39,915 bases of DNA from Owenweeksia hongkongensis DSM 17368 (GTDB lineage: Bacteria; Bacteroidota; Bacteroidia; Flavobacteriales; Schleiferiaceae): the NCBI GenBank assembly GCA_945907425.1, contig CAMDTE010000006.1, positions 1 through 39,915 of the forward strand. The letters run 5' to 3'. Position numbers and translations under genes: made by a program. This document shows, piece after piece, positions 1 to 10,300 of the stretch. The stretch's first letter is position 1. The number at the start of each line of letters is the position of its first letter. Under the pieces are notes generated by a model. That model did no database searches. It worked only from the letters and a program-made list of their open reading frames with translations, and was not told the DNA's origin.

Positions 1-300
1 CCAGGTTCTGTGAAGCCTCACACCAAATTCAAGGCCGAGGTCTACATCTTGAAAAAAGAAGAGGGTGGCCGTCACACGCCATTCCACAACCGTTACCGTC
101 CACAGTTTTACTTGCGTACAACAGACGTAACGGGTGAGATCATGTTGCCAGCAGGTGTTGAGATGGTGATGCCAGGTGACAACTTGTCTATCGAGGTACA
201 CTTGATTGCTCCTGTAGCTATCAACCAGGGTCTTCGTTTCGCTATCCGCGAGGGTGGACGTACGGTAGGTGCTGGTCAGGTAACGCAGATCATCGAGTAA
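1..300 (+). CDS. tuf: Elongation factor Tu, C-terminal part (cut by window start)
   Basis: This is the last 99 residues of EF-Tu, the GTPase that delivers aminoacyl-tRNA to the ribosome. The reading frame is open from base 1 ([10 protein letters not shown]) and ends in TAA at 298-300. The visible part is the beta-barrel domain 3, with [11 protein letters not shown], the [16 protein letters not shown] stretch that lies at the kirromycin/EF-Ts surface, and the usual ending [15 protein letters not shown]. The GTPase domain lies upstream of the window. It is followed by tRNA-Trp and secE, the common Bacteroidota order. The GTG at base 10 is an internal valine codon, not a start. Identification is secure. 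Confidence 0.98.
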   Translation, partial: PGSVKPHTKFKAEVYILKKEEGGRHTPFHNRYRPQFYLRTTDVTGEIMLPAGVEMVMPGDNLSIEVHLIAPVAINQGLRFAIREGGRTVGAGQVTQIIE

Positions 301-313
301 TAGCAATTACCCA

Positions 314-356
314 GGGAATAGGGTGTTTTGGGGTAAAACTCGAAACACCTTTTCCC
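314..356 (+). other. RNA hairpin between tuf and tRNA-Trp
   Basis: Bases 322-328 (GGTGTTT) pair perfectly with 343-349. The stem continues outward through 320-321 and 314-318 with 350-356, with one bulged T at 319, giving about 14 pairs around a 14-base loop. No T run follows, so it is not a classical intrinsic terminator. It ends four bases before the mature tRNA 5' end at 361. A role in processing the tuf/tRNA transcript, or in partial termination, is inference. Confidence 0.55.
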
Positions 357-360
357 ATCT

Positions 361-431
361 ACGGGTGTAGTTCAAGGGTAGAATAGAGGTCTCCAAAACC
401 TTTGATGGGAGTTCGAATCTCTCCACCCGTG
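361..431 (+). tRNA. trnW: tRNA-Trp (anticodon CCA)
   Basis: A full cloverleaf can be drawn. The acceptor stem is ACGGGTG (361-367) with CACCCGT (424-430). The anticodon stem-loop is GAGGT-CTCCAAA-ACCTT with anticodon CCA at 393-395, and the T arm is GGGAG-TTCGAAT-CTCTC (407-423). The discriminator base is G at 431, as expected for tryptophan. The 3' CCA tail is not encoded (the next bases are CAA), so it must be added after transcription. It sits between tuf and secE and is probably cotranscribed with them. Confidence 0.96.
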
Positions 432-450
432 CAAGGCGAAAAACTGAATA

Positions 451-645
451 ATGGAAAAATTGAAATCCTATATTAACGAATCCTTGCAAGAGTTTGCAAA
501 GCATGCTACTTGGCCAACATGGAATGAGTTACAAAAGAGCACAGTGTTGGTCATTGTGGCCTCTATTTTGTTTTCTTTAGTGATTTTTGGTATGGACAAG
601 TCTATCGGTACTGTCTTGGATTTTGTTTATTCTCTTTTTGCATAA
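451..645 (+). CDS. secE: Preprotein translocase subunit SecE
   Basis: SecE is the small essential partner of SecY in the plasma-membrane protein channel. The 64-residue product has the single-span bacterial layout: an amphipathic N-terminal helix (KLKSYINESLQEFAKHATWPTWNELQ) containing the WPTWNEL element typical of SecE, then one membrane span (residues about 29-50) and a short tail. It lies 19 bases after the tRNA and six bases before nusG, the classic secE-nusG pairing. The start is the first ATG after the tRNA; the upstream sequence is A-rich with no Shine-Dalgarno. Family and context agree. Confidence 0.95.
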   Translation: MEKLKSYINESLQEFAKHATWPTWNELQKSTVLVIVASILFSLVIFGMDKSIGTVLDFVYSLFA

Positions 646-651
646 GAAGGC

Positions 652-1203
652 ATGAGCGAAACAGGAAAGAAGTGGTACGTTGTTCGCGCCATCAGTGGCC
701 AGGAGAACAAGATCAAGTCGTATATCGAGAATGAAATATCTCGTGTAGGCTTGAGCGATTTGATGGGTCAAATTTTGATCCCTACGGAAAAGGTATACCA
801 AATCCGTAACGGAAAGAAAGTCTTTAAGGAGCGCAATTATTTCCCTGGTTACATCATGGTTGAGATTTTATTGTCGGGTGAAGCAGTTCACACGATAAAA
901 AATGTGACCGGAGTGATTGGATTTCTCAGCGAAACGAAAGGGGGAGGACCTACTCCGCTTCGACTGAGTGAAGTCAATCGTATGCTGGGAAAAGTAGACG
1001 AGTTAGCAGAATCAGCGGAACTAATTACGGTTCCTTTTGTTATTGGAGAAACAGTGAAAGTGATCGACGGACCCTTCCGAGATTTTTCAGGCACTGTTGA
1101 AAAAATATTTGAAGAAAAGAGAAAATTGGAAGTGACGGTGAAAATTTTTGGCCGGAAAACTCCGTTGGAACTTGGATTCATGCAAGTGGAGAAAGAATCT
1201 TAA
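652..1203 (+). CDS. nusG: Transcription termination/antitermination factor NusG
   Basis: NusG binds the clamp of RNA polymerase, increases processivity and links polymerase to Rho or the ribosome. The 183-residue protein starts with the NGN domain (KWYVVRAISGQENKIKSYI, then the NYFPGYIMVE motif and GVIGFLSE). It ends with a KOW domain (about residues 125-183; VIGETVKVIDGPFRDFSGTVEKI). Its length is normal for the family. An AAGAAGG run lies directly before the ATG, one of few Shine-Dalgarno-like sequences in the window, though it is very close to the start. A hairpin with a T run follows the stop codon, before rplK. Confidence 0.97.
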   Translation: MSETGKKWYVVRAISGQENKIKSYIENEISRVGLSDLMGQILIPTEKVYQIRNGKKVFKERNYFPGYIMVEILLSGEAVHTIKNVTGVIGFLSETKGGGPTPLRLSEVNRMLGKVDELAESAELITVPFVIGETVKVIDGPFRDFSGTVEKIFEEKRKLEVTVKIFGRKTPLELGFMQVEKES

Positions 1204-1226
1204 AACGGAGGGTGCTCCCGTTTTTT
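1204..1226 (+). terminator. Hairpin with T run between nusG and rplK
   Basis: Bases AACGGAG (1204-1210) pair with CTCCCGTT (1215-1222), with one bulged C and a GGTG loop, followed by further T residues to 1226. This has the form of a weak intrinsic terminator. The genes on both sides are cotranscribed in many bacteria, so partial termination or attenuation is more likely than a full stop. Confidence 0.6.
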
Positions 1227-1230
1227 GTCA

Positions 1231-1269
1231 CTGTGGGCTTCCACCACGCGACGAAAGAAGAGTCCACAG
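1231..1269 (+). promoter_or_regulatory. Possible ribosomal-protein L1 leader hairpin before rplK
   Basis: CTGTGGGC (1231-1238) pairs with GTCCACAG (1262-1269), eight pairs with one G-T wobble, enclosing a purine-rich loop containing GACGAAAGAAG. It lies 27 bases before the rplK start. In other bacteria ribosomal protein L1 represses the rplK-rplA mRNA by binding a stem-loop in this leader. The position and a closed stem with an asymmetric purine-rich side fit such a site, but I could not compare it with the 23S rRNA target, so the assignment is tentative. Confidence 0.35.
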
Positions 1270-1296
1270 AAGTAACTAATGAGTAATAACTAGACA

Positions 1297-1734
1297 ATGG
1301 CTAAAGAGGTAAGCGCAATGATCAAGCTGCAGGTTCGCGGTGGTGCTGCCAACCCTTCGCCTCCCGTGGGTCCTGCCCTGGGTGCGAAAGGTGTCAACAT
1401 CATGGAATTTTGCAAGCAATTCAATGCACGCACGCAAGAAAAGCAAGGAAAGCTCTGCCCAGTGGTTATTACGGTGTATTCGGACAAATCGTTCGATTTC
1501 GTCGTTAAAAACCCGCCTGTGGCTGTGCAGCTGATGGAAGCCGCCAAAATAAAAGGGGGTTCAGCCATTCCTAATCGCACGAAGGTGGGCAAAGTAACTT
1601 GGGAACAAGTGAAGGCCATCGCGGAAGATAAAATGACCGACCTAAATTGTTTTACCATGAATTCAGCAATGAGCATGGTTGCCGGTACAGCACGTAGTAT
1701 GGGTCTAACTGTTACGGGCCAGAAGCCCTTCTAA
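1297..1734 (+). CDS. rplK: 50S ribosomal protein L11
   Basis: L11 forms the GTPase-associated centre on 23S rRNA and is needed for RelA-type sensing of uncharged tRNA. The 145-residue protein carries the family signature at the N-terminus ([21 protein letters not shown], which includes the proline-rich loop targeted by thiostrepton-class antibiotics). The C-terminal RNA-binding domain ends in [16 protein letters not shown]. Length is normal. The start ATG at 1297 gives [11 protein letters not shown], the usual N-terminus. rplA follows after 19 bases. Confidence 0.98.
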   Translation: MAKEVSAMIKLQVRGGAANPSPPVGPALGAKGVNIMEFCKQFNARTQEKQGKLCPVVITVYSDKSFDFVVKNPPVAVQLMEAAKIKGGSAIPNRTKVGKVTWEQVKAIAEDKMTDLNCFTMNSAMSMVAGTARSMGLTVTGQKPF

Positions 1735-1753
1735 CCCGTAAAGAGACTGAACT

Positions 1754-2443
1754 ATGGCAAAACTGACTAAAAAACAGAAAGTAGCGAACGCACAGGTGGA
1801 CGCTAACAAGGAATACACACTGGTAGATGCTGCCGCGTTGGTGAAAACCGTAAGCACAACGAAATTTGACGGAAGCGTTGATTTGGCTGTACGCTTAGGT
1901 GTTGATCCGCGCAAGGCAAATCAAATGGTGCGTGGTGTGGTAAGCCTCCCTCACGGAACGGGTAAAACGGTTCGCGTGTTGGCTTTGGTAACACCAGACA
2001 AAGAGGCCGAGGCTATCGCAGCGGGTGCTGATTTTGTTGGAATGGACGAGTATTTGGATAAAATCAAAAACGGCTGGACAGACGTGGATGTCATCATCAC
2101 AGTTCCTGCTGCCATGGGTAAACTCGGACCTTTGGGTCGTGTGTTAGGACCTCGTGGTTTGATGCCTAACCCAAAGACTGGAACCGTGACAATGGAAATC
2201 GGCAAAGCCGTTACGGAAGTAAAGGCGGGAAAAATTGATTTCAAAGTGGACCGTTATGGCATTGTACATGCTTCTGTAGGACGTGTTTCTTTTGCGGCTG
2301 ATAAGCTTACTGAGAACGCAGAAGAAGTAATCAAGGCCTTGGTGCGTATGAAACCAACCGCTGCAAAAGGCACCTACATAAAAAGTATATACTTGAGCCC
2401 AACCATGGGCCCTGGTGTTGCTGTAGACACTAAATCTATCTAA
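1754..2443 (+). CDS. rplA: 50S ribosomal protein L1
   Basis: L1 builds the mobile stalk that helps deacylated tRNA leave the ribosome; in many bacteria it also represses its own operon. The 229-residue product has the L1 signatures: [24 protein letters not shown] near the N-terminus, and the central signature [21 protein letters not shown] (about residues 124-144). The C-terminus [21 protein letters not shown] is typical. It is separated from rplJ by only 11 bases, so there is no room for a separate L10-leader structure ahead of rplJ. Confidence 0.98.
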   Translation: MAKLTKKQKVANAQVDANKEYTLVDAAALVKTVSTTKFDGSVDLAVRLGVDPRKANQMVRGVVSLPHGTGKTVRVLALVTPDKEAEAIAAGADFVGMDEYLDKIKNGWTDVDVIITVPAAMGKLGPLGRVLGPRGLMPNPKTGTVTMEIGKAVTEVKAGKIDFKVDRYGIVHASVGRVSFAADKLTENAEEVIKALVRMKPTAAKGTYIKSIYLSPTMGPGVAVDTKSI

Positions 2444-2454
2444 TACACTCTACC

Positions 2455-2982
2455 ATGACTAAAGAGGAAAAAAATCAATCCATTGAGGCATTGGTAAGCG
2501 TATTGGAAGGAACCAATATTGTTTACTTGACCGATACTTCAGGATTGGATGCGGAAACGACGAGCAATTTGCGTCGGGTTTGCGCCAAGCAAGGAATTAC
2601 CTTGACTGTGGTAAAGAACACGCTGTTGAAAAAGGCCATGGAACGTTCTTCAAAGAATTTTGATGAACTCTACGGTTCGCTGCACGGCAACACGAGCATC
2701 ATGACTGCTGAGATAGGAAATGCCCCTGCGCGACTTATCAAGGATTTCCGCAAAGGAACAATGACCAAGCCCATGTTGAAAGGGGCTTACATTGACGAAG
2801 CGGTATTCGTTGGCGAAAATCAGCTCGATACACTGGCAACACTGAAGTCTCGCGAAGAATTGATTGGCGATATTCTTCTGTTGTTGCAAAGTCCGGCCAA
2901 AAATGTTATTTCTGCTTTGCAAAATGGCGCGGGTCAAAAAATTGCAGGTTTGGTGAAAACCCTAGAAACCCGCAACGCTTAA
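2455..2982 (+). CDS. rplJ: 50S ribosomal protein L10
   Basis: L10 anchors the L7/L12 dimers to the large subunit. The 175-residue protein begins MTKEEKNQSIEALVSVLEGTNIVYLTDTSGL, followed by the conserved KNTLLKKAME segment that contacts 23S rRNA. It ends with the helical region (PAKNVISALQNGAGQKIAGLVKTLETR) that binds L12 N-terminal domains. Length matches the family. rplL follows 57 bases later, with an AT-rich spacer and no clear hairpin. Confidence 0.97.
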   Translation: MTKEEKNQSIEALVSVLEGTNIVYLTDTSGLDAETTSNLRRVCAKQGITLTVVKNTLLKKAMERSSKNFDELYGSLHGNTSIMTAEIGNAPARLIKDFRKGTMTKPMLKGAYIDEAVFVGENQLDTLATLKSREELIGDILLLLQSPAKNVISALQNGAGQKIAGLVKTLETRNA

Positions 2983-3039
2983 TTTTAGAACGCACTCAGC
3001 TTTTCACTGTATTAATTTAAACTGTTAAAATTCAAAACA

Positions 3040-3417
3040 ATGTCTGATATCAAAACCCTTGGTGACGCTCTTGTGAACCTCACCGTAAAAGAAGTAAGCG
3101 AACTCGCTTCTTATTTGAAAGTAGAATACGGAATCGAGCCTGCTGCTGCTGCAGTGGCTGTTGCTGCTGGCCCAGCTGCTGGTGGTGCTGCCGAAGTAGA
3201 AGAAAAAACTTCTTTTGATGTAATCCTTAAAGAGGCGGGTCCTTCTAAATTGGCCGTAGTTAAACTTGTAAAAGAGATGACCGGTTTGGGTCTTAAAGAA
3301 GCCAAAGACGCTGTAGATGCAGCTCCTGGCAAGATCAAAGAAGGCGTTTCTAAAGACGAGGCCGAAGCCCTGAAAAAACAGCTTGAAGAGGCTGGGGCTG
3401 TGGTTGAGTTGGCATAA
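3040..3417 (+). CDS. rplL: 50S ribosomal protein L7/L12
   Basis: L7/L12 is the multicopy acidic stalk protein that recruits translational GTPases. The 125-residue product has an N-terminal dimerisation helix pair (residues 1-32), an alanine/valine/glycine-rich flexible hinge (about 36-54) and the globular C-terminal domain with [24 protein letters not shown] and the ending AGAVVELA. All parts have normal size. It is followed by a strong hairpin (3439-3471) before rpoB, so its higher expression relative to rpoBC can be explained by partial termination. Confidence 0.98.
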   Translation: MSDIKTLGDALVNLTVKEVSELASYLKVEYGIEPAAAAVAVAAGPAAGGAAEVEEKTSFDVILKEAGPSKLAVVKLVKEMTGLGLKEAKDAVDAAPGKIKEGVSKDEAEALKKQLEEAGAVVELA

Positions 3418-3438
3418 GCCTACTAATCTCCCTTTTTT

Positions 3439-3478
3439 GTTTAGGTCCTTGGGGCAACCCAGGGCCTAAACTCTTTTT
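3439..3478 (+). terminator. Attenuator-type terminator between rplL and rpoB
   Basis: GTTTAGGTCC (3439-3448) pairs with GGGCCTAAAC (3462-3471). The stem extends through 3449-3453 with 3458-3461, with one bulged T, around a GCAA tetraloop of the GNRA type (3454-3457). CTCTTTTT and a second T run follow. This is the strongest hairpin inside the plus-strand cluster. In E. coli a partial terminator lies in the same rplL-rpoB position and lets only part of the transcripts read into the polymerase genes; the same role is inferred here. Confidence 0.8.
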
Positions 3479-3515
3479 CATTTTTTGATTTCCACGTCAC
3501 TAAGCGGTGAATTCC

Positions 3516-6500
3516 ATGGCGAAAGCAACCTCAAGGATTAATTTCTCCTCCACATCTGCCCCGGCTGATTGCCCGGACTTTTTGGATATCCAAATTAAGT
3601 CGTTCCAAGACTTCTTTCAAATAGAAACGAAGGCAGACGACAGGAAGTTAGAAGGGTTATTCAAAACCTTTTCAGAAAACTTCCCCATCACTGATTCACG
3701 GAACCAGTTTGTTCTTGAATTTATCGACTATTTCGTCGATCCGCCCCGATACTCCGAAATGGAGTGCATCCAGCGCGGTTTAACCTTTAGCGTTCCTTTG
3801 AAGGCGCGTTTAAAATTGTATTGCACTGATCCAGAGCACGAAGACTTTGACACAACGGTGCAAGACGTGTATTTGGGCACCATTCCTTACATGACTCCAC
3901 GCGGCACGTTTATCGTGAACGGCGCTGAGCGTGTTGTGGTGTCTCAATTGCACCGTTCACCGGGCGTATTTTTTGGACAAAGTTTCCATGCTAACGGCAC
4001 GAAGCTATATTCTGCCCGGGTTATTCCTTTCAAAGGAAGCTGGATTGAGTTCGCAACCGACATCAACAATGTCATGTATGCGTACATCGACCGGAAGAAA
4101 AAGTTGCCTGTAACCACTTTGTTCCGTGCCATTGGGTACGAGCGAGATAAGGATATTTTGGAAATTTTCGGACTGGCTGAGGAAGTTAAAGTATCCAAAG
4201 CAGGCCTAAAGCGTGTTCTTGACCGCAAATTGGCTGCGCGTGTGTTGAAATCATGGCGCGAAGACTTTGTGGACGAAGACACCGGAGAGGTTGTATCCAT
4301 CGAGCGAAACGAAGTGATCCTTGAGCGCGACACAGTCTTAGAAAAGGAACACCTTGACATGATATTAGAGGCGGATATTCAAACCATCTTGTTGCACAAA
4401 AGCGATGCAGAGGCCGGAGAATATTCCATTATATACAATACTTTACAAAAAGACCAGACAAACTCTGAGCGCGAGGCGGTTGCCTATATTTACCGTCAAT
4501 TGCGCAATGCAGAAGCGCCGGATGAAGAAACGGCACGTGGTATTATTGATAAATTATTTTTCTCAGAACAGCGCTACAGTTTAGGGGATGTAGGTCGTTA
4601 TCGTTTGAACCAAAAATTAGGTTTGAACATCGATTCATCCAACCAAGTATTGACTAAATTGGACATAATTTCTATCGTCCGTTACTTGATCGAATTGATC
4701 AATAGCAAAGCGGAGGTAGATGACATTGACCACTTGAGCAATCGTCGCGTGCGCACAGTAGGTGAACAATTGGCGAATCAATTTGGCGTAGGATTGTCTC
4801 GTATGGCGCGTACTATTCGCGAGCGAATGAATGTTCGTGACAACGAGGTATTTACTCCGGTTGACCTAATCAATGCAAAGACATTGAGTTCGGTCATCAA
4901 CTCCTTCTTTGGCACAAACCAATTGAGTCAGTTTATGGATCAAACCAATCCGTTGGCGGAGATTACGCACAAGCGTAGACTTTCAGCCCTCGGGCCGGGT
5001 GGATTGAGTCGTGAACGCGCTGGATTTGAGGTTCGTGACGTTCACTACACGCATTATGGACGTCTTTGCCCGATCGAAACACCGGAAGGTCCCAATATCG
5101 GTTTGATTTCTTCCCTGTGCGTTTTTGCCAAGATTAACGGAATGGGCTTCATTGAAACTCCTTACCGTAAAATTGAAGACGGAAAAGTAAATTTGCTGGA
5201 TGCACCGGTTTATTTGTCTGCTGAGGCGGAAGAAAACCGCGTCATTGCACAGGCTAACGCCAAATTGAATGCGGATGGTTCTTTTGTAAATCCACGTGTG
5301 AAAGTGCGTGATGAAGGAGATTTTCCGATGATGGAGCCCACACAAATCGATATGATGGACGTGGCCCCCAATCAAATCGCCTCTATATCCGCTTCTTTGA
5401 TTCCTTTCTTGGAGCACGATGATGCGAACCGTGCTTTGATGGGATCCAACATGATGCGTCAGGCCGTGCCTTTGCTGCGTCCTGAAGCACCCATTGTAGG
5501 AACCGGACTGGAATGGCAAGTGGCGAAGGATTCGCGCGTTTTGATCAATTCAGAAGGTGTGGGTACCGTCAAGTATGTAGACGCTATTGAAATTCATATC
5601 GAATACGATCGTACGGAAGAAGATGCTTTGGTGAGCTTTGAAAGCAATATCAAAGTTTATCCTTTGGTAAAATTCCTGAAAACGAATCAAAGTACTACGG
5701 TTAACCTTCGACCCATTGTCGTAAAAGGAGAACGTGTATCCGAAGGACAGGTGTTGTGTGAAGGCTATGCAACTCAAGGCGGTGAATTGGCTTTAGGGCG
5801 CAACCTATTGGTGGCCTTCATGCCGTGGAAAGGATACAATTTTGAGGATGCCATCGTTATCAATGAGCGGGTTGTTCGTGAGGATATTTTCACAAGCATT
5901 CACATTGATCAATATTCTTTGGATGTACGCGATACCAAATTAGGTATGGAAGAGTTGACGTCGGACATTCCCAACGTCAGCGAAGAAGCGACCAAAGATT
6001 TGGATGAAAACGGAATCATCCGCGTTGGTGCGGAAGTGAAACCGGGAGACATCCTTATTGGTAAAATCACGCCCAAAGGAGAAAGCGATCCTTCACCAGA
6101 AGAAAAGCTGCTGCGCGCCATCTTTGGTGACAAAGCAGGGGATGTAAAAGATGCTTCTTTGAAGGCGTCTCCTAGTTTGAACGGTGTGGTGATAGACAAG
6201 AAATTGTTTAGCCGCAGTCTGAAAGACAAGAGTCAACGAAAGAAAGACAAGGAAGAATTGGAGACATTGGAGCTGGAGTTTGCCTCTCAGTTGGAAACAC
6301 TTCGTACGTCTTTCTTAGAAAAATTGGGCCAATTGGTTGCCGGTAAAACGAGCCAAGGAGTAACCAATGATTTGAATGAAGAAGTGATTCCGAAAGGCAT
6401 CAAATTCACTCAAAAGGTGTTAAATGCCGTAGAAGATTATACTCACTTAATTGGGGGTGTGTGGACAACTGATACAGATAAAAATGTCTTGATTCAACGG

Positions 6501-7322
6501 TTGTTGCACAACTATAAAATCAAAGTCAGTGATATTACGGGTGTTTATCGCCGGAAAAAATTCACGATCAGTGTGGGTGACGAATTGCCAGCCGGTATTG
6601 TGAAATTGGCCAAAGTGACCATAGCCAAAAAGCGCAAGCTGAAGGTGGGTGATAAAATGGCGGGCCGTCACGGTAACAAAGGAATTGTGGCAAAAATTGT
6701 TCGTGAGGAAGACATGCCTTTCTTGGAGGATGGAACGCCTGTAGATATCGTATTGAATCCGCTGGGAGTGCCTTCTCGAATGAACATTGGCCAGATTTAC
6801 GAAACCGTTCTGGGTTGGGCTGGAATGAAATTGGGACGCAAATTTGCCACCCCTATTTTTGACGGTGCTACATTGGATGAAATCGGTGACCAATTGAAAG
6901 AAGCGGGATTGTCTGAGTTCGGGCATACCCATTTGTTCGATGGTGGAACAGGAGATCGTTTTGACCAAAAGGCAACCGTAGGTGTGATTTACATGTTGAA
7001 ATTGGGCCACATGGTGGACGACAAAATGCATGCACGTTCTATAGGACCGTACTCATTGATTACGCAACAACCATTGGGCGGTAAAGCGCAGTTTGGTGGT
7101 CAGCGATTTGGAGAGATGGAAGTGTGGGCATTGGAGGCTTTTGGTGCTTCCAACATCTTACGAGAAATCTTAACCGTTAAGTCAGATGACGTAGTGGGCC
7201 GTGCGAAAACGTACGAAAGCATAGTCAAAGGCGAACGTATGCCAGAACCGGGTATTCCCGAGTCATTCAACGTGTTGTTGCATGAACTTCAGGGCTTGGG
7301 TCTGAAAGTAACATTGGATTGA
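3516..7322 (+). CDS. rpoB: DNA-directed RNA polymerase subunit beta
   Basis: The beta subunit forms one pincer of RNA polymerase and much of the active-site cleft. The 1268-residue product shows the protrusion/lobe domains, the rifampicin-binding cluster ([19 protein letters not shown], then [11 protein letters not shown]), [19 protein letters not shown], the RHGNKG motif and the C-terminal clamp [24 protein letters not shown]. The serine at residue 490 (equivalent to E. coli S531) and the histidine of ITHKRR are wild type, so no resistance change is visible there. I start at the ATG at 3516 ([10 protein letters not shown]) rather than the in-frame GTG nine bases upstream, because this matches related proteins. 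Confidence 0.98.
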   Translation: MAKATSRINFSSTSAPADCPDFLDIQIKSFQDFFQIETKADDRKLEGLFKTFSENFPITDSRNQFVLEFIDYFVDPPRYSEMECIQRGLTFSVPLKARLKLYCTDPEHEDFDTTVQDVYLGTIPYMTPRGTFIVNGAERVVVSQLHRSPGVFFGQSFHANGTKLYSARVIPFKGSWIEFATDINNVMYAYIDRKKKLPVTTLFRAIGYERDKDILEIFGLAEEVKVSKAGLKRVLDRKLAARVLKSWREDFVDEDTGEVVSIERNEVILERDTVLEKEHLDMILEADIQTILLHKSDAEAGEYSIIYNTLQKDQTNSEREAVAYIYRQLRNAEAPDEETARGIIDKLFFSEQRYSLGDVGRYRLNQKLGLNIDSSNQVLTKLDIISIVRYLIELINSKAEVDDIDHLSNRRVRTVGEQLANQFGVGLSRMARTIRERMNVRDNEVFTPVDLINAKTLSSVINSFFGTNQLSQFMDQTNPLAEITHKRRLSALGPGGLSRERAGFEVRDVHYTHYGRLCPIETPEGPNIGLISSLCVFAKINGMGFIETPYRKIEDGKVNLLDAPVYLSAEAEENRVIAQANAKLNADGSFVNPRVKVRDEGDFPMMEPTQIDMMDVAPNQIASISASLIPFLEHDDANRALMGSNMMRQAVPLLRPEAPIVGTGLEWQVAKDSRVLINSEGVGTVKYVDAIEIHIEYDRTEEDALVSFESNIKVYPLVKFLKTNQSTTVNLRPIVVKGERVSEGQVLCEGYATQGGELALGRNLLVAFMPWKGYNFEDAIVINERVVREDIFTSIHIDQYSLDVRDTKLGMEELTSDIPNVSEEATKDLDENGIIRVGAEVKPGDILIGKITPKGESDPSPEEKLLRAIFGDKAGDVKDASLKASPSLNGVVIDKKLFSRSLKDKSQRKKDKEELETLELEFASQLETLRTSFLEKLGQLVAGKTSQGVTNDLNEEVIPKGIKFTQKVLNAVEDYTHLIGGVWTTDTDKNVLIQRLLHNYKIKVSDITGVYRRKKFTISVGDELPAGIVKLAKVTIAKKRKLKVGDKMAGRHGNKGIVAKIVREEDMPFLEDGTPVDIVLNPLGVPSRMNIGQIYETVLGWAGMKLGRKFATPIFDGATLDEIGDQLKEAGLSEFGHTHLFDGGTGDRFDQKATVGVIYMLKLGHMVDDKMHARSIGPYSLITQQPLGGKAQFGGQRFGEMEVWALEAFGASNILREILTVKSDDVVGRAKTYESIVKGERMPEPGIPESFNVLLHELQGLGLKVTLD

Positions 7323-7350
7323 TTTTATTATAGAAAGTAAAAGGGAAACT

Positions 7351-10300
7351 ATGCTTCATAAAGCCGATCAAAATACAGGTCAATTTGAATCAATTACCAT
7401 CAGCCTGGCCTCTCCGGAGTACTTGTTGGGCCGCTCTAGCGGTGAGGTGTTGAAACCAGAAACCATCAATTACAGAACGCACAAACCGGAGAGAGATGGT
7501 TTGTTTTGTGAGCGCATTTTCGGACCTGTGAAGGACTTCGAATGTGCATGCGGAAAGTACAAACGTATTCGTTACAAAGGAATTGTCTGTGACCGTTGCG
7601 GTGTAGAGGTGACAGAGAAAAAAGTGCGCAGGGAGCGTATTGGACACATCAGCTTGGTGGTTCCGGTTGCGCATATCTGGTATTTCCGTTCTTTACCCAA
7701 TAAAATCGGCTATCTTTTAGGGGTACCTAGCAAGAAACTCGATATGATCATTTACTACGAGCGATACGTAGTGATTCAAGCGGGATTAGCGGTTGATCAG
7801 GACGGAAAGTCTTTTGACATGATGCAATTCTTGACGGAGGAAGAGTATTTGGACGCTTTGGATCGCTTGCCGAATCAGGACAATCACTACTTGGATGACT
7901 CAGACCCCAACAAGTTCATTGCTAAAATGGGTGCTGATGCCTTATTGATGTTGTTACATCGCATTGATTTGACCGCCTTATCCTACGATTTGCGTCACCG
8001 TGCGAACAATGAGACGTCGCAACAGCGGAAGCAAGAAGCATTGAAGCGATTGCAGGTGGTAGAAAATTTGCGCGAAGCCAATGTGCGTTTTGAGAACAAA
8101 CCAGAGTGGATGATCATGAAAGTTATTCCTGTGATACCACCGGAATTGCGTCCTTTGGTGCCCTTGGATGGCGGTCGTTTTGCCACTTCAGATTTGAACG
8201 ATTTGTACCGTCGGGTCATCATCCGTAACAATCGATTGAAGCGATTGCTAGAAATCAAAGCGCCAGAAGTGATTTTGCGTAATGAAAAGCGGATGCTGCA
8301 AGAAGCAGTAGATAGCTTGTTTGATAACACGCGCAAGGCTAGTGCTGTAAAAACAGAGAGCAATCGCGCTTTGAAGTCATTGTCTGACAGCTTAAAAGGA
8401 AAACAAGGTCGATTCCGTCAAAATTTATTGGGTAAACGGGTAGATTACTCTGCGCGTTCGGTGATTGTTATCGGGCCTGAATTGAAATTGCACGAGTGCG
8501 GCTTACCCAAAGACATGGCGGCAGAATTATTCAAGCCGTTTGTTGTACGCAAGTTGATTGAGCGCGGCATTGTGAAAACGGTGAAGAGCGCTAAAAAGAT
8601 TATTGACAAACGCGATCCCGTAGTTTGGGATATTTTAGAAAACGTAATGAAGGGCCATCCTGTTCTGTTGAACCGCGCTCCTACATTGCACCGTTTGGGA
8701 ATTCAGTCATTCCAGCCCAAGTTGATTGAAGGGAAGGCCATTCAGTTGCACCCTTTGACTTGTACGGCATTCAATGCTGACTTTGACGGAGACCAAATGG
8801 CTGTCCATTTGCCTTTGGGACCGGCGGCTATTTTGGAAGCGCAGATTTTGATGTTGGCTTCGCACAATATTTTGAATCCGGCCAATGGCTCACCGATTAC
8901 TGTACCTTCCCAAGACATGGTCTTGGGCTTGTACTACATGACCAAAGCCCGTCGCGATGCTCCCGAGTACCCTGTCAAAGGGGAGGGAAAGGTGTTTTAT
9001 TCCGCGGAAGAGGTGGGCATTGCCTACAATGAAAAAAAGGTGGACCTACACGCAATCGTTAAAGTACGACGCGAAGGATCTTTGATTGAAACCACCGTGG
9101 GTCGCATACTGTTCAATCAAGCGGTGCCAGCAAAGGCGGGATACATCAACGAGCTGTTGACGAAAAAGGCTTTGCGCGACATCATAGCAGATATTTTGCG
9201 CAAAACGGATGTTCCGACCACGGCGAAATTTTTGGACGACATAAAGGGGTTGGGTTACAGCCATGCCTTCCGTGGCGGCCTGTCTTTTTCGTTAGGAGAC
9301 ATTATGATTCCAAAAGAAAAGGAGTCTTTGATCGCTGGTGCTAATTCGGAAGTGGAGAACATCTTCATGAATTACAATATGGGTCTGATCACCAACAACG
9401 AGCGTTACAATCAAGTCATCGATATCTGGACCAATGCCAATGCGCGCTTGACCCAGGCAGCGATGAATCAGTTGATCAATGATCGCCAAGGTTTCAACCC
9501 GATTTATATGATGTTGGACTCCGGTGCACGGGGTTCAAAAGAACAGATTCGTCAGCTATCGGGTATGCGTGGCTTGATGGCCAAGCCTCAAAAATCGGGT
9601 TCTGGTGGAGGAGAAATTATCGAAAATCCCATTATTTCAAACTTTAAAGAAGGTTTGTCCATCTTGGAGTACTTCATTTCTACCCACGGAGCACGTAAAG
9701 GATTGGCGGATACAGCGTTAAAGACGGCGGATGCGGGATACTTGACCCGTCGTTTGGTAGACGTTGCACAGGATGTCATCATTATGAACGACGATTGTGG
9801 CACCTTGCGCGGCTTGGAAATTACTCCTCTAAAGAAAAATGATGAGATTGTTGAGTCTCTGTTCGATCGTATTTTGGGTCGTGTATCGCTTGTAGATGTA
9901 ATCAATCCGCATACGGGTGAAGTGCTTTTGGAATCAGGTCAATTGATCCATGAAACTGCCGCACGCCTGATTTCGGATTCTCCTATCGACATGGTGGAAG
10001 TGCGTTCCCCCTTAACGTGTGAGAGCAAACGCGGTATCTGCGCAAAATGCTACGGCCGGAATTTGGCTACCGCAAAACCAGCACAAATCGGTGAAACGGT
10101 CGGTGTCATTGCGGCTCAATCAATCGGTGAACCAGGAACACAGTTGACTTTGCGTACTTTCCACGTAGGGGGTACTGCGGGTAACGTTTCAGAAGAAAGT
10201 CGACTCACCGCGAAATTCGCGGGTGTGTTGGATTTAGAAGAGGTTCGCACGGTAAAGGGCGAGGATGCTGATGGTGCTATCATTGATATTGTCATTGGCC

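Noticed and set aside
3111-3338. Alanine-rich repetitive run in rplL as a possible repeat element
   Set aside because: The low-complexity GCT/GCC stretch encodes the normal flexible hinge of L7/L12.
3507-3515. GTG start for rpoB nine bases upstream of the ATG
   Set aside because: [10 protein letters not shown] from the ATG matches related beta subunits, and no ribosome-binding sequence favours the GTG.
4983-5519. 178-codon open frame on the minus strand inside rpoB
   Set aside because: It lies fully in a secure rpoB frame, shows no recognised motif and no promoter or RBS, and results from the codon pattern of the opposite strand.
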